From: Photobacterium aquimaris
Lineage (GTDB): Bacteria; Pseudomonadota; Gammaproteobacteria; Enterobacterales; Vibrionaceae
NCBI RefSeq assembly: GCF_002954455.1
Contig: NZ_MSCC01000001.1
Coordinates: 1,480,275-1,544,274 of the forward strand
DNA: 64,000 nucleotides
Direction of reading: 5' to 3'
The position numbers were made by a program, and so were the translations under genes. Below, piece by piece: positions 16,221 to 32,611 of this stretch. The notes under the pieces are model-generated. The model did no database searches and was not told the DNA's origin. It worked only from the letters and a program-made list of their open reading frames with translations. Position 1 is the first letter of the stretch. Every line of letters starts with the position of its first letter.

Positions 16221-16363
16221 AAGCAACTTGAAGCTTAAGTGTAGTTACTCATGGTTGATGTGCAAGGTTATGGCTGTCCTGAGAAGAAAGGAAAGATAGT
16301 GATCTATATATGTAAAAATAAAAGTCCTCCTCGCCACGGTCTGCTGAGCTTATTAAAAAGCAA

Positions 16364-16705
<342 letters not shown>

Positions 16706-16740
16706 TTATATAGTTAATAGTGGCGATAAGCACACAAAAT

Positions 16741-16754
16741 TGTTAACGTTTACA
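16741..16754. promoter_or_regulatory. LacI/GalR-type operator upstream of galR
   Basis: TGTTAACGTTTACA is a near-perfect dyad around AACGTT, the core of GalR/LacI-family operators. It lies about 125 bp upstream of the GalR-like gene and suggests autoregulation. Confidence 0.5.
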
Positions 16755-16875
16755 TTAACAATTAAATATTGATTTACAAAGAATATCATTTCAAATTAGT
16801 TAGCTCTATCACACAGTTAAATTGCGTTATTTACACAACCGTAGTTTAATAGCTCTAACAGTAATAGAGGTGATT

Positions 16876-17901
16876 ATGGCAACAATCAAAGATGTGGCGA
16901 AGCTCGCCGATGTATCTGTCGCAACCGTATCAAGAGTGATTAACAAATCGCCTAAAGCCAGTGAAGCAGCCATTACCGCGGTAACACAAGCAATGCAAGC
17001 ACTTGGCTATCGTCCTAATGCTAATGCTCGTGCTTTAGTCAGCCAATCGACCAACACTATCGGTGTATTAGTCGGTGATGTATCAGATCCTTTCTTTGGC
17101 GCAATGATCAAGTCGATCGACAATATCGCCCGCCAGCATGGCAAGCATTTATTAATTGGTAATGGTTATCATAATGCTGATAGTGAGCGCGAAGTGATTG
17201 AACTGTTGATCAATAATCGTTGTGATACATTAATTATTCATAGCAAAAATTTATCCAATGCTGAATTGATTGCTTTTGCAAAAGAAGTACCTGGTATGGT
17301 GCTTATTAACCGTTTTATTGCTGAAATTGCCGATCGTTGTATTGCCCTTGATAACCATCGAGGATCATATTTAGCAACTGAGCTATTGATTAAAAACGGC
17401 CACCAGCATATAGGCTATATTTGCTCTAACCATGATATTGAAGATACTGCACAACGCAAACAAGGCTATCTAGATGCATTACACGCTCATAACTTAACGG
17501 CACCACAAAGTTATATTGAGTATGGTTCACCTGATGAAGATGGTGGTGAGCTTGCAATGACAAACCTGCTGGCGAAGGCGATTCCTATCACTGCGATTGC
17601 TGCTTATAATGATTATATGGCGGCTGGCTGTTTGTGTGTACTTGAAGGAAATGGACTTACTGTTCCTAATCAAATGTCATTAATTGGGTTTGATGATGGG
17701 TTAATTGCGAAGTATCTGCATCCGAAACTGACAACAGTACGTTATCCAATTCAAATAATGGCAGAGCAAGCAACTCAACTGGCGTTTCAATTAGCAACAG
17801 CTGCCAAACAACCAACATCTATTGAAGCACTTGATTCTACGATTACCCATACGTTTGTACCTACGTTAGTGAAACGATTATCGGTAGCAGAACCACGTTA
17901 A
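16876..17901 (+). CDS. galR: GalR/GalS-family transcriptional repressor
   Basis: LacI-family DNA-binding regulator of 341 aa. The N-terminal helix-turn-helix reads TIKDVAKLADVSVATVSRVIN, followed by the hinge RPNANARALV, the core PFFGAMIKSIDNIARQ, and the conserved GMVLINR, NGHQHIGYI and IGFDDGLIAKYLHPKLTTVRYPI stretches that match E. coli GalS/GalR along their length. The ATG at 16876 is chosen because AGAGGTG lies just upstream and HTH alignment starts there. It probably senses galactose and represses the galTKM operon about 5 kb away, where a GalR-like site lies in the promoter. Confidence 0.88.
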   Translation: MATIKDVAKLADVSVATVSRVINKSPKASEAAITAVTQAMQALGYRPNANARALVSQSTNTIGVLVGDVSDPFFGAMIKSIDNIARQHGKHLLIGNGYHNADSEREVIELLINNRCDTLIIHSKNLSNAELIAFAKEVPGMVLINRFIAEIADRCIALDNHRGSYLATELLIKNGHQHIGYICSNHDIEDTAQRKQGYLDALHAHNLTAPQSYIEYGSPDEDGGELAMTNLLAKAIPITAIAAYNDYMAAGCLCVLEGNGLTVPNQMSLIGFDDGLIAKYLHPKLTTVRYPIQIMAEQATQLAFQLATAAKQPTSIEALDSTITHTFVPTLVKRLSVAEPR

Positions 17902-17915
17902 TAAAATGTTATTAA

Positions 17916-17952
17916 ACTGGGCCGTAAGTTACAGCGTCACTTACGACCCAGT
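17916..17952. terminator. Hairpin between galR and the DsrE-like gene
   Basis: Long stem ACTGGGcCGTAAGT (17916-17929) / ACTTACGaCCCAGT (17939-17952) with one mismatch and a 9-nt loop, between convergent genes. It lacks a clear T run, so terminator activity is inferred from position. Confidence 0.5.
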
Positions 17953-17965
17953 CTAACGATGAGCA

Positions 17966-18322
17966 TTAGAAGGTAAACACTTTATCAGCAGCGAGTGTCC
18001 ACTCTGCTAAATCATCCAATGTAGCAATAACAACATCTTCAATTAAAGGTAATGTTGTTAATCCACGTGCAGCGCAGCAAGTTTTACATAATTTAACTTC
18101 GCCACCTTGAGCTAATATGATCTCGACCATTTGTTGAATATCATAACCTTCTACGGGTGCTTGTTTTGCTAAAGCACAAGTGACAGCATCAGACATTAAA
18201 AAGATTTTCATTGCTACTGGTTGTGTTTCTTGCTCGTTAAGCTTGATAGCTAAACGTAGTGCATTAAATGGTCGTTCAGATCCATAAGGAGCATCATTAA
18301 TTATCATTAGTATGGTTTGCAT
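17966..18322 (-). CDS. DsrE/DsrF (YchN-like) family protein
   Basis: A 118-aa small protein of the DsrE/F-like fold, related to YchN and sulfur-relay proteins. It begins TILMIINDAPYGSERPFNALRLA and includes the KIFLMSDAV strand and a cysteine cluster KTCCAARGL that could carry persulfide. It is not adjacent to dsr or tus genes, so its specific role is unknown. It converges with galR and is monocistronic. Confidence 0.8.
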   Translation of the reverse strand: MQTILMIINDAPYGSERPFNALRLAIKLNEQETQPVAMKIFLMSDAVTCALAKQAPVEGYDIQQMVEIILAQGGEVKLCKTCCAARGLTTLPLIEDVVIATLDDLAEWTLAADKVFTF

Positions 18323-18555
18323 TATTTTGTTACTCGCGATGATATTTCAGTCCCTGTTTTACCATAAAACCGATTATCGATAGCCATTAATGCAGGTAAA
18401 CCACACCTAATGTCTATTTTTTATTCTCTAACGGTATTTTTTATAATTTTAAACTGTTAACTGCTGCAATTATTTGGCACATTAACGCCCCTAACGAGTA
18501 ATTGTATGTTAAATGCATTTGCCATAACCTAACCGTCATTTACAGTGAGCATTCA

Positions 18556-19074
18556 ATGAGCCATCGTCTTCAACTAACTTCTGCCCCATCGGTGCTATTT
18601 TTGTTTGGCCTATCGGGTGCTGGCAAGTCATTTGTTGGGGATATAATAGGCGCGCACAATGAGTGGTTTGTTTATCATGCTGATGACGATCTTACCGATG
18701 AAATGCGTCAGGTAATTGCAGCTAAACAACCGTTCACAGAAGATATGCGCGATCAATTTTTCTGCCGTATTGTTGATAAAATTAACCATTACCGCACTAT
18801 TTATCCACGTTTGGTGATTACTCAAGGTGCATACAAGAAAAAGCATCGTGACTATATTCGTCAGCATATTGATGATATTGACATGATCTATGTCACCACC
18901 TCAGATAAGTTAATTCATCAACGTTTAGAATATCGCCTTAATGGTATCTCTAATGCCAGCGCTGAAGCGATCAAACACATTTTTGAAGTGCCTGATGATA
19001 GTGTCAAAAAACTGCATAACATCGATGGTATCGAAGAGATTATTCAACAACTTAATGGTTTTTATAATAACTAA
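18556..19074 (+). CDS. P-loop nucleotide-binding kinase-like protein
   Basis: A 172-aa cytoplasmic protein with a Walker A loop GLSGAGKSF near the N-terminus and the layout of small-molecule kinases (gluconate/shikimate-kinase-like AAA_33): a YHADDDL acidic segment, VITQGAY as Walker B-like strand, and YRLNGI in the lid region. The substrate is not identifiable. The ATG at 18556 is taken as start since the upstream extension has no ribosome site and no conserved sequence. It lies next to galTKM but on the opposite strand. Confidence 0.7.
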   Translation: MSHRLQLTSAPSVLFLFGLSGAGKSFVGDIIGAHNEWFVYHADDDLTDEMRQVIAAKQPFTEDMRDQFFCRIVDKINHYRTIYPRLVITQGAYKKKHRDYIRQHIDDIDMIYVTTSDKLIHQRLEYRLNGISNASAEAIKHIFEVPDDSVKKLHNIDGIEEIIQQLNGFYNN

Positions 19075-19087
19075 CTGCCAATGAAAA

Positions 19088-19120
19088 CGCCCGCAGCGTT
19101 AACAAATTAGACTGCGGGCG
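19088..19120 (-). terminator. Terminator of galTKM
   Basis: Perfect 9-bp GC-rich arms CGCCCGCAG (19088-19096) / CTGCGGGCG (19112-19120); on the minus strand the stem is followed by TTTT. Confidence 0.7.
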
Positions 19121-19150
19121 GAATAACAATACTTTTGAGACCATTAATAA

Positions 19151-20239
19151 CTAACGGAATCGATAACTGGTTAAATGGTGATAATGCTCATTAGGACGCA
19201 ATACCGGATTATTATCATGCCACTCAGGGTGGTTAGGTGAATCAGGTAGAAACTGCGTTTCCAATGCCAATCCACTGTAGTTAGCATATTCACCACCAGC
19301 TCGGTTTGGACACCCTGCTAAAAAGTTCCCAGTATACAACTGTATTGCCGGTTTAGTGGTTAATACATCCATTGTTAATGAATCATCTGCCACTGTTACG
19401 GTTGCACAAGCTGTTGTTGCTCGACGTACATCTGACCTTAGTATAAATGAGTGATCATACCCATGTGCTTGTTGTTGATCGTTATCAGCTAACCAATCTT
19501 GATTAATCATTTTTGGCTGACGGAAATCAAAACTTGTCGCCTCTACCGTATTCCAGCCACCTAACGGGATCCCATATTGATCTGTTGGTAAATAATGATC
19601 GGCATTGATCGTCAGTTGATGTGATAAACAATCATTATCGCCATCAGCTCCAAGCAAATTAAAATAGCCATGGTTGGTTAAATTGACCACTGTCGGTTTA
19701 TCTGTTTCTGCACTGTAACGGATGGTTAATTCATTGTTTTCCAAGAGTGTATAGGTAACAACAACACGTAAATTACCAGGAAACCCCATGTCGCCATCTG
19801 CTGATACCAAACTAAATTGTACTTCTGTTGCATTCAACTGTTGCATTTGCCAACGGCGGTGATTAAAACCATTGTCACCGCCATGTAAACAATTGCCATT
19901 TTGGTTAGTCGATAGTTGGTAATCTTGGCCGTCTAGGCTAAATTTACCTGCTGCAATACGGTTAGCATAACGACCAACCGTTGCCCCTAAATAAGCTTGC
20001 TGCTGATAAAAGTTGTGTAGAGTACTTACCCCTAGCAACACCTCTCTAAGCGCTGGTTGCTGATTAACCGTTACAGGTACACAACAACTCAACCATGTAG
20101 CACCAATATCCATCAGAGTTACTGACATACCCTGCTGGTTAACTAATGTAATCAACTTGGCAGGTAGCCCATCTGCGGCCATATCAGTTGTCATCGATTG
20201 ATGTAACGCTATTGCATGTTGAGGTAAGTTATCTAACAT
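19151..20239 (-). CDS. galM: Aldose 1-epimerase (galactose mutarotase)
   Basis: Cytoplasmic enzyme interconverting alpha- and beta-D-galactose so that GalK can use it; 362 aa. Visible are GATVGRYANRIAAGKF, the substrate-binding CLHGGDNGFNHRRW, VVNLTNHGYFNL with the catalytic histidine, the YDHSFIL segment and ALETQFLPDSPNHPEW with the catalytic glutamate. It is the last gene of galT-galK-galM, 18 bp after galK. Beta-galactosidase products (beta-galactose) from the neighbouring ebg genes would require it. Confidence 0.93.
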   Translation of the reverse strand: MLDNLPQHAIALHQSMTTDMAADGLPAKLITLVNQQGMSVTLMDIGATWLSCCVPVTVNQQPALREVLLGVSTLHNFYQQQAYLGATVGRYANRIAAGKFSLDGQDYQLSTNQNGNCLHGGDNGFNHRRWQMQQLNATEVQFSLVSADGDMGFPGNLRVVVTYTLLENNELTIRYSAETDKPTVVNLTNHGYFNLLGADGDNDCLSHQLTINADHYLPTDQYGIPLGGWNTVEATSFDFRQPKMINQDWLADNDQQQAHGYDHSFILRSDVRRATTACATVTVADDSLTMDVLTTKPAIQLYTGNFLAGCPNRAGGEYANYSGLALETQFLPDSPNHPEWHDNNPVLRPNEHYHHLTSYRFR

Positions 20240-20257
20240 ATTCGATCACCTTGTAAA

Positions 20258-21448
20258 TTATGCAACAGCCATAACGTTTTCACTCATAACACCCGCACCC
20301 GCCATGGCTTTACACACATAAATCGTCGCTTGTAAGCCCGTTGCAGCATGGTATTTAGCATTCACTTCAGCGGTAATCGCATCAACAAATGTAGGTGGTA
20401 CTAAAGCCACAATACAACCACCAAAACCACCACCTGTCATACGTACACCGCCGTGATCACCGATAACGCCTTTAACCATTTCAACTAAAGTATCAATCTC
20501 AGGTACGGTAATTTCAAAATCATCCCGCATTGATGCATGCGACTGTGCCATCAATTGCGCCATTAACGTCATATCACTATTCGCTAATGCAATCGCCGCT
20601 TGTTCAGTACGTGCATTTTCAGTAATAACGTGACGTGCACGCTTTGCCACCATTGGCGCTAATTCTGCTTCACGTTCAGTAAACATAGCTAGCGTTACAT
20701 CACGCAATGCTGGCACACCAAAAAAATCAGCCGCTTGTTCACATTGAGCACGACGGGTATTGTATTCACTATCAACCAAACCACGCTTCTTATTGGAGTT
20801 AATGATCACCACCGCCATATCTTCGGGCATTGCAACAGCCTTAGTTTCTAGCGAGCGACAATCAATAAGAAGAGCGTGGTTTTTCTCACCTTCAGCAGAG
20901 ATTAACTGATCCATAATGCCGCAGTTACAACCAACAAACTGGTTTTCAGCTTGCTGACCATTTAGCGCTATTTCTTGTTGGCTGATGTTAAGCTCAAATA
21001 GCGCCTTAAACGTTTGGCCAATCACCACTTCAAGTGCTGCTGATGAACTTAAACCTGCGCCTTGTGGTACGTTGCCACTAATAACAATATCCGCGCCACC
21101 CAATACATAACCACGATCTAATAAGCACTTGATTACACCACGAACATAGTTAACCCACATGCACTGCTGATCAAATTCAAGTGGCTGAGTGATATCAAAT
21201 TGATTAACTTCATTGGCGTAGTCAACCGCGACCACACGTACAATATTATCGTTACGACGAGCTGCGGCAACAATCGCTTGATAATCAATTGCACAAGGAA
21301 GCACAAAGCCATCATTATAGTCAGTGTGCTCACCAATAAGGTTGACGCGACCAGGAGCTTGAACAATATGACTTGCGCTGTAGCCTAATACTGATGAAAA
21401 AACAGCTGAAACATTATCAATAAGGTGTTGAGTACGATTTGTTGTCAT
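20258..21448 (-). CDS. galK: Galactokinase
   Basis: GHMP-family kinase, 396 aa, phosphorylating galactose at C1. The galactokinase signature [23 protein letters not shown] is near residues 29-51, the ATP-binding loop [14 protein letters not shown] near 128-141, and the C-terminal GHMP motif reads [15 protein letters not shown]. It is the middle gene of galTKM, with a 64-bp gap after galT. Full length, with no sign of damage. Confidence 0.95.
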   Translation of the reverse strand: MTTNRTQHLIDNVSAVFSSVLGYSASHIVQAPGRVNLIGEHTDYNDGFVLPCAIDYQAIVAAARRNDNIVRVVAVDYANEVNQFDITQPLEFDQQCMWVNYVRGVIKCLLDRGYVLGGADIVISGNVPQGAGLSSSAALEVVIGQTFKALFELNISQQEIALNGQQAENQFVGCNCGIMDQLISAEGEKNHALLIDCRSLETKAVAMPEDMAVVIINSNKKRGLVDSEYNTRRAQCEQAADFFGVPALRDVTLAMFTEREAELAPMVAKRARHVITENARTEQAAIALANSDMTLMAQLMAQSHASMRDDFEITVPEIDTLVEMVKGVIGDHGGVRMTGGGFGGCIVALVPPTFVDAITAEVNAKYHAATGLQATIYVCKAMAGAGVMSENVMAVA

Positions 21449-21512
21449 TATTTTTACCTACTATTACCAAAAATTATCAAGAAACAATGTCATTCATTAA
21501 CGCAGCTAGCGC

Positions 21513-22574
21513 TTAATCTAAATAGTGCACATCACTGACCGCACGTAGCTTTTCTGCTGCCTGTTCTGCGGTTAAATCACGTTGGCTCTCAGCCAACATC
21601 TCATAACCTACCATGAATTTTTTCACAGAAGCTGAGCGTAATAATGGCGGATAAAATAGCGCATGCAGCTGCCAGTGATCGGTTGAAGTTTCACTAAAAT
21701 CACGATCAGATTCAAAGAAAGGTGCGTAATGCCAGCCCATTGAATAAGGGAATGAACACTTAAATAAATTATCGTAACGGCTAGTCAGTTTTTTAATCGC
21801 TAACGCTAAATCATCACGCTGAGCTTCGGTTAATTCATCCATACGTCGAATATGAACTTTCGGCAATAACATGGTTTCAAACGGCCATGCTGCCCAATAA
21901 GGAACCACCGCCAACCAATGCTCTGTTTCCACAACGGTACGTGAGCCATCAGCTAATTCACTATTAACATAATCAACTAATAAGTTAGTCCCATGCTGTG
22001 AGTAATATTCGCGTAATAAGGTATCTTTGCGACTAATTTCATTGGGTAAAAAGCTATTAGCCCAAATTTGACCATGAGGATGTGGTTGCGAACATCCCAT
22101 CACTGAGCCTTTATTTTCAAACGCTTGTACCCAAACGTAATCTTTCCCTAACTCTTCAATCTGCTCATTCCAGGTATCAACCACTTTACGGATCGCTGGC
22201 ACTGAAAGCTGCGGCAATGTTTTGCTATGGTTTGGCGAGAAACAAATCACGCGACTTAAACCACGTGCACTTTGGCAACGAAAGAGTGGATTACTATTTT
22301 CAGGCGCAGACGGTGTATTTGCAGTTAACGCAGCATGATCGTTGCTAAAAACATAAGTACCTGTGTAATCCGGGTTTTTATCTCCTGAAACACGGGTATT
22401 GGTTGGGCATAAGAAACAAGAATCATCATAAGCCACATTTGATTCCGGTTGTGGTTGCTCATCAGCACCTTGCCACGGACGTTTAGCACGATGAGGAGAA
22501 ACTAATATCCACTGCCCTGTTAGTGGATTATAACGACGGTGAGGATGGTCAATCGGATCAAAAAATTGAGACAT
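21513..22574 (-). CDS. galT: Galactose-1-phosphate uridylyltransferase
   Basis: Second Leloir enzyme, 353 aa, exchanging galactose-1-phosphate with UDP-glucose. It shows the N-terminal [21 protein letters not shown], the zinc site CFLCPTN, and the catalytic HPHGQIW (histidine nucleophile) in [12 protein letters not shown]. First gene of galTKM. galE, usually first in this operon in relatives, is not in the window, so UDP-galactose epimerisation must be encoded elsewhere. Controlled by the CRP and GalR sites just upstream. Confidence 0.95.
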   Translation of the reverse strand: MSQFFDPIDHPHRRYNPLTGQWILVSPHRAKRPWQGADEQPQPESNVAYDDSCFLCPTNTRVSGDKNPDYTGTYVFSNDHAALTANTPSAPENSNPLFRCQSARGLSRVICFSPNHSKTLPQLSVPAIRKVVDTWNEQIEELGKDYVWVQAFENKGSVMGCSQPHPHGQIWANSFLPNEISRKDTLLREYYSQHGTNLLVDYVNSELADGSRTVVETEHWLAVVPYWAAWPFETMLLPKVHIRRMDELTEAQRDDLALAIKKLTSRYDNLFKCSFPYSMGWHYAPFFESDRDFSETSTDHWQLHALFYPPLLRSASVKKFMVGYEMLAESQRDLTAEQAAEKLRAVSDVHYLD

Positions 22575-22653
22575 AATAATTTCGCTGTTAGATTCTGTAA
22601 TGCTAAAAAGTCTAAAGCGATTTTAAATTAACTTCCGTGATCAATGACACGTT

Positions 22654-22669
22654 ATGTAAACGTTTCCAC
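22654..22669 (-). promoter_or_regulatory. GalR operator in the galTKM promoter
   Basis: ATGTAAACGTTTCCAC matches the E. coli gal external operator GTGTAAACGATTCCAC at 14 of 16 positions. It overlaps a possible -10 hexamer, consistent with repression by the nearby GalR-like protein. Confidence 0.75.
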
Positions 22670-22682
22670 AGAAATCATCATT

Positions 22683-22698
22683 CGTGAAAACCATCACA
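22683..22698 (-). promoter_or_regulatory. CRP site in the galTKM promoter
   Basis: CGTGA (22683-22687), a 6-bp spacer and TCACA (22694-22698) match the CRP consensus TGTGA-N6-TCACA at 9 of 10 core bases. Its distance from the presumed -10 (centre about 35 bp upstream) fits class II activation of the gal promoter. Confidence 0.7.
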
Positions 22699-22894
22699 GG
22701 ATAAGATCAACCTTATTGGTAATTTATGGCATATAATTCAATTATTTTACGGTCACAACCGTGTAAATATGAATGAAATGATAAAAATTTGTCAAACAGG
22801 TGCTGATTTATTCGAGTTTTTTACTAAAAATGGATAATATCATTCTATAAAATATAACAACACATCCCTCAAACACACAGCAAACGTTACTTAG

Positions 22895-23908
<1,014 letters not shown>

Positions 23909-23919
23909 TAATAAATAAC

Positions 23920-23947
23920 AAAACGACATCCTTGATGTCGTTTTTTT
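23920..23947 (+). terminator. Terminator after ebgR
   Basis: Stem AAAACGACATC (23920-23930) / GATGTCGTTTT with a CTT loop and a T7 run. Confidence 0.88.
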
Positions 23948-24083
23948 GTTTAAAATATCAACTACAGCCTAAAATAGGAGCAAGATCACTCAAATAAACG
24001 CCAATGATTGTTTTTTTGTAGCCCATCTCACAAAGCTCAAAACAGAATGTGACCAAGTTAATACTAAAAAGTTTTACCTGTTT

Positions 24084-24102
24084 TTTTTAGTAAAACTTTA
24101 CT
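24084..24102. promoter_or_regulatory. Candidate EbgR operator in the ebgA promoter
   Basis: AGTAAAACTTTACT (24089-24102) is a dyad with perfect 6-bp arms; the larger repeat AAGTTTTAC (24069-24077) / GTAAAACTT (24090-24098) overlaps it. The 12-mer TTTTTAGTAAAA recurs on the minus strand upstream of ebgR. Assignment to EbgR is inference. Confidence 0.45.
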
Positions 24103-24111
24103 TAATAATGA

Positions 24112-27674
<3,563 letters not shown>

Positions 27675-27682
27675 CTAAACAC

Positions 27683-27710
27683 AACCGCCAGTTAGTAATA
27701 ACTGGCGGTT
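27683..27710 (+). terminator. Strong hairpin after ebgC
   Basis: Perfect 12-bp stem AACCGCCAGTTA (27683-27694) / TAACTGGCGGTT (27699-27710) with a GTAA loop but no T run. It may lower read-through into the permease gene or stabilise the ebgAC message. Confidence 0.55.
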
Positions 27711-27806
27711 ATGCAATAAAAGTAGTAACACAAAAGAAACAACAAAAGAAACAACAAAAGTATAAAAACAATAACCTATGATTAAGCTCATTCGCTCAAT
27801 ACATAG

Positions 27807-29270
<1,464 letters not shown>

Positions 29271-29296
29271 CACTGCTAAGTTTTAGTTTTACCAAG

Positions 29297-29323
29297 GCCT
29301 TGAGTTCTCCCTCAAGGCTTTTT
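29297..29323 (+). terminator. Terminator after the APC permease
   Basis: Stem GCCTTGAG (29297-29304) / CTCAAGGC (29311-29318) followed by TTTTT. Confidence 0.85.
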
Positions 29324-29447
29324 ATATATTCGCCGCAGCACAACCAAACCGTTACATTATGTGCACAAAACTTCACACGTCACCTTAACTTTATGAGTTA
29401 AATAGCATATAATCTATCTATATGTAACCGAACTTAATATAGATATT

Positions 29448-32400
29448 ATGCGAAAAACGCTGGTGATAAGTTTACTCTTCACTCTACTATTACTTACATT
29501 CACTGTGATAGGCGCACTGACTAACAACCAACAAAATAATGATGAAACAATCAATAAAATAAAAATAGCTCAGCGCCAACAACAATTACTGCTACAACGC
29601 CATATTACTCAGCAAATAGACCATACGATAATCCAATTAAATCAATTAAATACTTATTTACGCCAGCAACGTTGGTTATCAATACTGACTCCTATCCAAC
29701 GTAGGGATTTTATTCAATTCTCCAATAACATATTGGAAAATAATTCAAATATTCATAGCATTACTCTGATTGATTATAAAAATAGCCAACGCCTAAAAAT
29801 CATTACAACCACTAAACCTAAAAGTCTTGTATTAGATAATCAAAGTGTTATGTCTACCTCTGAATTAAACAATATTGATCATGCGTTTTCACTACCATCA
29901 AACAAAACCTATATTAGTGCCCCATCCCTTAAATTTAACCACATTGCATATTATCAACACATTACAATCAATAATCACCAATGGGTTATTAAAATTGAGC
30001 AAAAAAAAACACTAACATCATTTTTAAATAAGAATTCACTAGAACAACAAGTTTGGATTATCGATAATAAAGGCAACACCTTAATGAATATCGATAATAA
30101 TAAGGTTTCTATTTCTAATAATGTGCAAAATTTTAAAAATGACCATTTTTCATTATTAAAAAAAATACAAAGCTATAATCATAATCAATTATTTAAAAAT
30201 AATAAACTTTACACTTACTCGCCTCTCTTTATACCAATGCCATTAAAATCAAACATTGACTTTAGATTTGGTAATCTATCACCATGGGTATTAATTTCAG
30301 AAGTTAAACTAACAAATAACAGTAGTGTCACTACATATATTCAGCAATCATTTAATAAAAACTTCATCTTGTTTATGATAATAACGCTTAGTGTGATGCT
30401 AACTCTTCGGTATATTAAAAAACAAAATAATGAAATTCTTCGCATTAATAATGTTAGAAGTACAACTATCCATCGTTATTATTCTTTAATAGAGAATACT
30501 GATTCTGGTATTATCGTAATCAATAAAAAACATAAAATAACAGCAATAAACTCAGCAGCCATCACGATTTTAGAATTAAAAAATGATGTTCATTATGAAA
30601 ATATAATTTCACACATATCAACTATTAATACAAAAACAGATATCATAAGATTATTAAAAAGTATTGATAGACTTGGTTTTAACGATAAGAAAAAAATACA
30701 ATTAAAAATAAACACTCCTCCATTTAAACATCTAGAGATAATAGCGACAAAAATTAATAATAACGATGACTATATCATGTTACATATCATAGATGTCACC
30801 TCTTGGGTCAAACGTGAACAAAAATTAAAAGGATTATCGCGCGCAGTAGAACAAAGCGAAGAAGCCGTTATTATCACTGATAAATTTGGCTTTATTGAAT
30901 ATGTAAATAGCTCATATGAAAAGAGTACTGGTGAAGAATCAAATAATATCATTGGATTAAACAGTAAAACCATTTTCAAACGTTATATAAATGACAATGA
31001 AAAAATAGATGATATACAATCAAAATTAAACCAAGGACAAACTATTCAACGCATTATTTCCCAAAAAAACGCAGACAATACTATTCATTATCTGGATAAT
31101 ACAATATCACCAATTCGTGATGAAAATCATCGCATAAGTAACTATATATCAACCAGTAAAGATATTACTGAACGTATAAATTATGAGAATCGTTTACACT
31201 ATCTTGCTCACTATGATCAATTAACAACGCTACCAAATAGAGCTATGTTTATTACAGAAGTGAATAATAAAATATTAGAGGCTAAAAAAAATCAATCACA
31301 AATATCAGTACTAATTATTGAAATTGACCTTTTCAAAAAGTTACATGATTCATTAGGTAATGATAATATAGAAAATATTTTAGTAATTATATCAAAACGA
31401 ATTCGTTCAAACCTAAGAGATATAAATCTACTTTCTCGATTAAATAACAATCAATTCGGTGTAATTTCTCAATCAGCTCAACAAAAGAAGAGTATCAATC
31501 ACTTAGTAACAAGGCTACTTAATAATATTCAGGCTCCCATTAGTTACGATAGTAAACTTATTTCAATATCTGCGAGTATTGGTATTTCTTTTCAAACGAA
31601 TACAGTCATAACTGCAGAACAAATTCTTAAAAATGCAAATATCGCATTAAGTTCTGCGAGAGATAAAACAAAAAATCAATACTGCTATTTCAACCCTGAG
31701 ATGGAAACAGAAACGGCTCATAAATTAGAATTAGAATCTGAATTACGAAAATCGATTAATACTGATCGCTATGAGTTTTACTATCAACCAAAAGTATTAG
31801 CACACTCACATACATTAACAGGTGTTGAAGCATTATTACGTTGGCGCGATAAGGATGGCCACTATCAAGCCCCAGTTGATATTATTCCTTTACTTGAGTC
31901 ATCTGGTCTCATCCTTGAAGCGGGGGCATTTTTGATTGAACAAGCCTGCTATCAACTTCAGCAATGGCTACAACAAGGGCTTACTATTAGTATGGCGATC
32001 AACATTTCTACAAAGCAATTACTGGAGTCAGACCTTACGACAATTTTAACTAATGCGATAAACAAAACAGGTTGTAACCCGGCCTATTTAGAGATTGAAA
32101 TAACAGAAAGTGTATTAATGACAGATATTGAATTAGCCTATCAAAAATTAATCCAACTAAAAAAAATTGGCATTAAAATCGCTATCGATGATTTTGGTAC
32201 TGGCTACTCTTCACTCGCTTATCTTAGTCGCTTCCCTATTAACATTCTCAAAATCGACCGCGAGTTTGTAAAAGAGTTACCTTATAATAGAGATAGCATT
32301 ACTATCATTGAAGCTATTATTAATCTTGCCCATAACCTTGGTTTAACAGTTGTCGCTGAAGGTGTTGAAAATATAGAACAAATCCACTTTCTTGAAAGTA

Positions 32401-32510
32401 TTGGCGTCGAAGAATTCCAAGGGTATTACTTCAATAAACCATTATCTCATTATCATTTCAATCGTCAGTATTTGCCCCAGCAACAACAAATACCAGATAA
32501 CATTGTATAA
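29448..32510 (+). CDS. Membrane PAS/GGDEF/EAL cyclic-di-GMP protein with degenerate GGDEF
   Basis: A 1020-aa inner-membrane signalling protein. A transmembrane helix at about residues 4-25 and another near 300-320 enclose a periplasmic sensor domain; one or two PAS domains (about 340-460 and 460-580) follow, then a GGDEF domain (580-740) and an EAL domain (755-1005). The GGDEF signature is lost (LNNNQF near residue 665), so cyclase activity is unlikely. The EAL domain looks active: EALLRW at about 794, NISTKQL, EIEITES, DDFGTGYSSL, KIDREFV and VVAEGVE are all present. Likely a phosphodiesterase lowering c-di-GMP. Long Asn/Lys/Ile-rich stretches follow the local AT bias. Confidence 0.88.
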   Translation: MRKTLVISLLFTLLLLTFTVIGALTNNQQNNDETINKIKIAQRQQQLLLQRHITQQIDHTIIQLNQLNTYLRQQRWLSILTPIQRRDFIQFSNNILENNSNIHSITLIDYKNSQRLKIITTTKPKSLVLDNQSVMSTSELNNIDHAFSLPSNKTYISAPSLKFNHIAYYQHITINNHQWVIKIEQKKTLTSFLNKNSLEQQVWIIDNKGNTLMNIDNNKVSISNNVQNFKNDHFSLLKKIQSYNHNQLFKNNKLYTYSPLFIPMPLKSNIDFRFGNLSPWVLISEVKLTNNSSVTTYIQQSFNKNFILFMIITLSVMLTLRYIKKQNNEILRINNVRSTTIHRYYSLIENTDSGIIVINKKHKITAINSAAITILELKNDVHYENIISHISTINTKTDIIRLLKSIDRLGFNDKKKIQLKINTPPFKHLEIIATKINNNDDYIMLHIIDVTSWVKREQKLKGLSRAVEQSEEAVIITDKFGFIEYVNSSYEKSTGEESNNIIGLNSKTIFKRYINDNEKIDDIQSKLNQGQTIQRIISQKNADNTIHYLDNTISPIRDENHRISNYISTSKDITERINYENRLHYLAHYDQLTTLPNRAMFITEVNNKILEAKKNQSQISVLIIEIDLFKKLHDSLGNDNIENILVIISKRIRSNLRDINLLSRLNNNQFGVISQSAQQKKSINHLVTRLLNNIQAPISYDSKLISISASIGISFQTNTVITAEQILKNANIALSSARDKTKNQYCYFNPEMETETAHKLELESELRKSINTDRYEFYYQPKVLAHSHTLTGVEALLRWRDKDGHYQAPVDIIPLLESSGLILEAGAFLIEQACYQLQQWLQQGLTISMAINISTKQLLESDLTTILTNAINKTGCNPAYLEIEITESVLMTDIELAYQKLIQLKKIGIKIAIDDFGTGYSSLAYLSRFPINILKIDREFVKELPYNRDSITIIEAIINLAHNLGLTVVAEGVENIEQIHFLESIGVEEFQGYYFNKPLSHYHFNRQYLPQQQQIPDNIV

Positions 32511-32611
32511 TAGGTTCTCTTATTCAACGTTGTAGCTTATTATTAATCTTATACGCCATTTTATTGTTAACTATAAGTGGATGATTTTTGATTACTGAGT
32601 AGGACGTCACA

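Noticed and set aside
24000..24060. CRP site upstream of ebgA (TGTGACCAAGTT)
   Set aside because: Only one half-site matches; the second half lacks TCACA.
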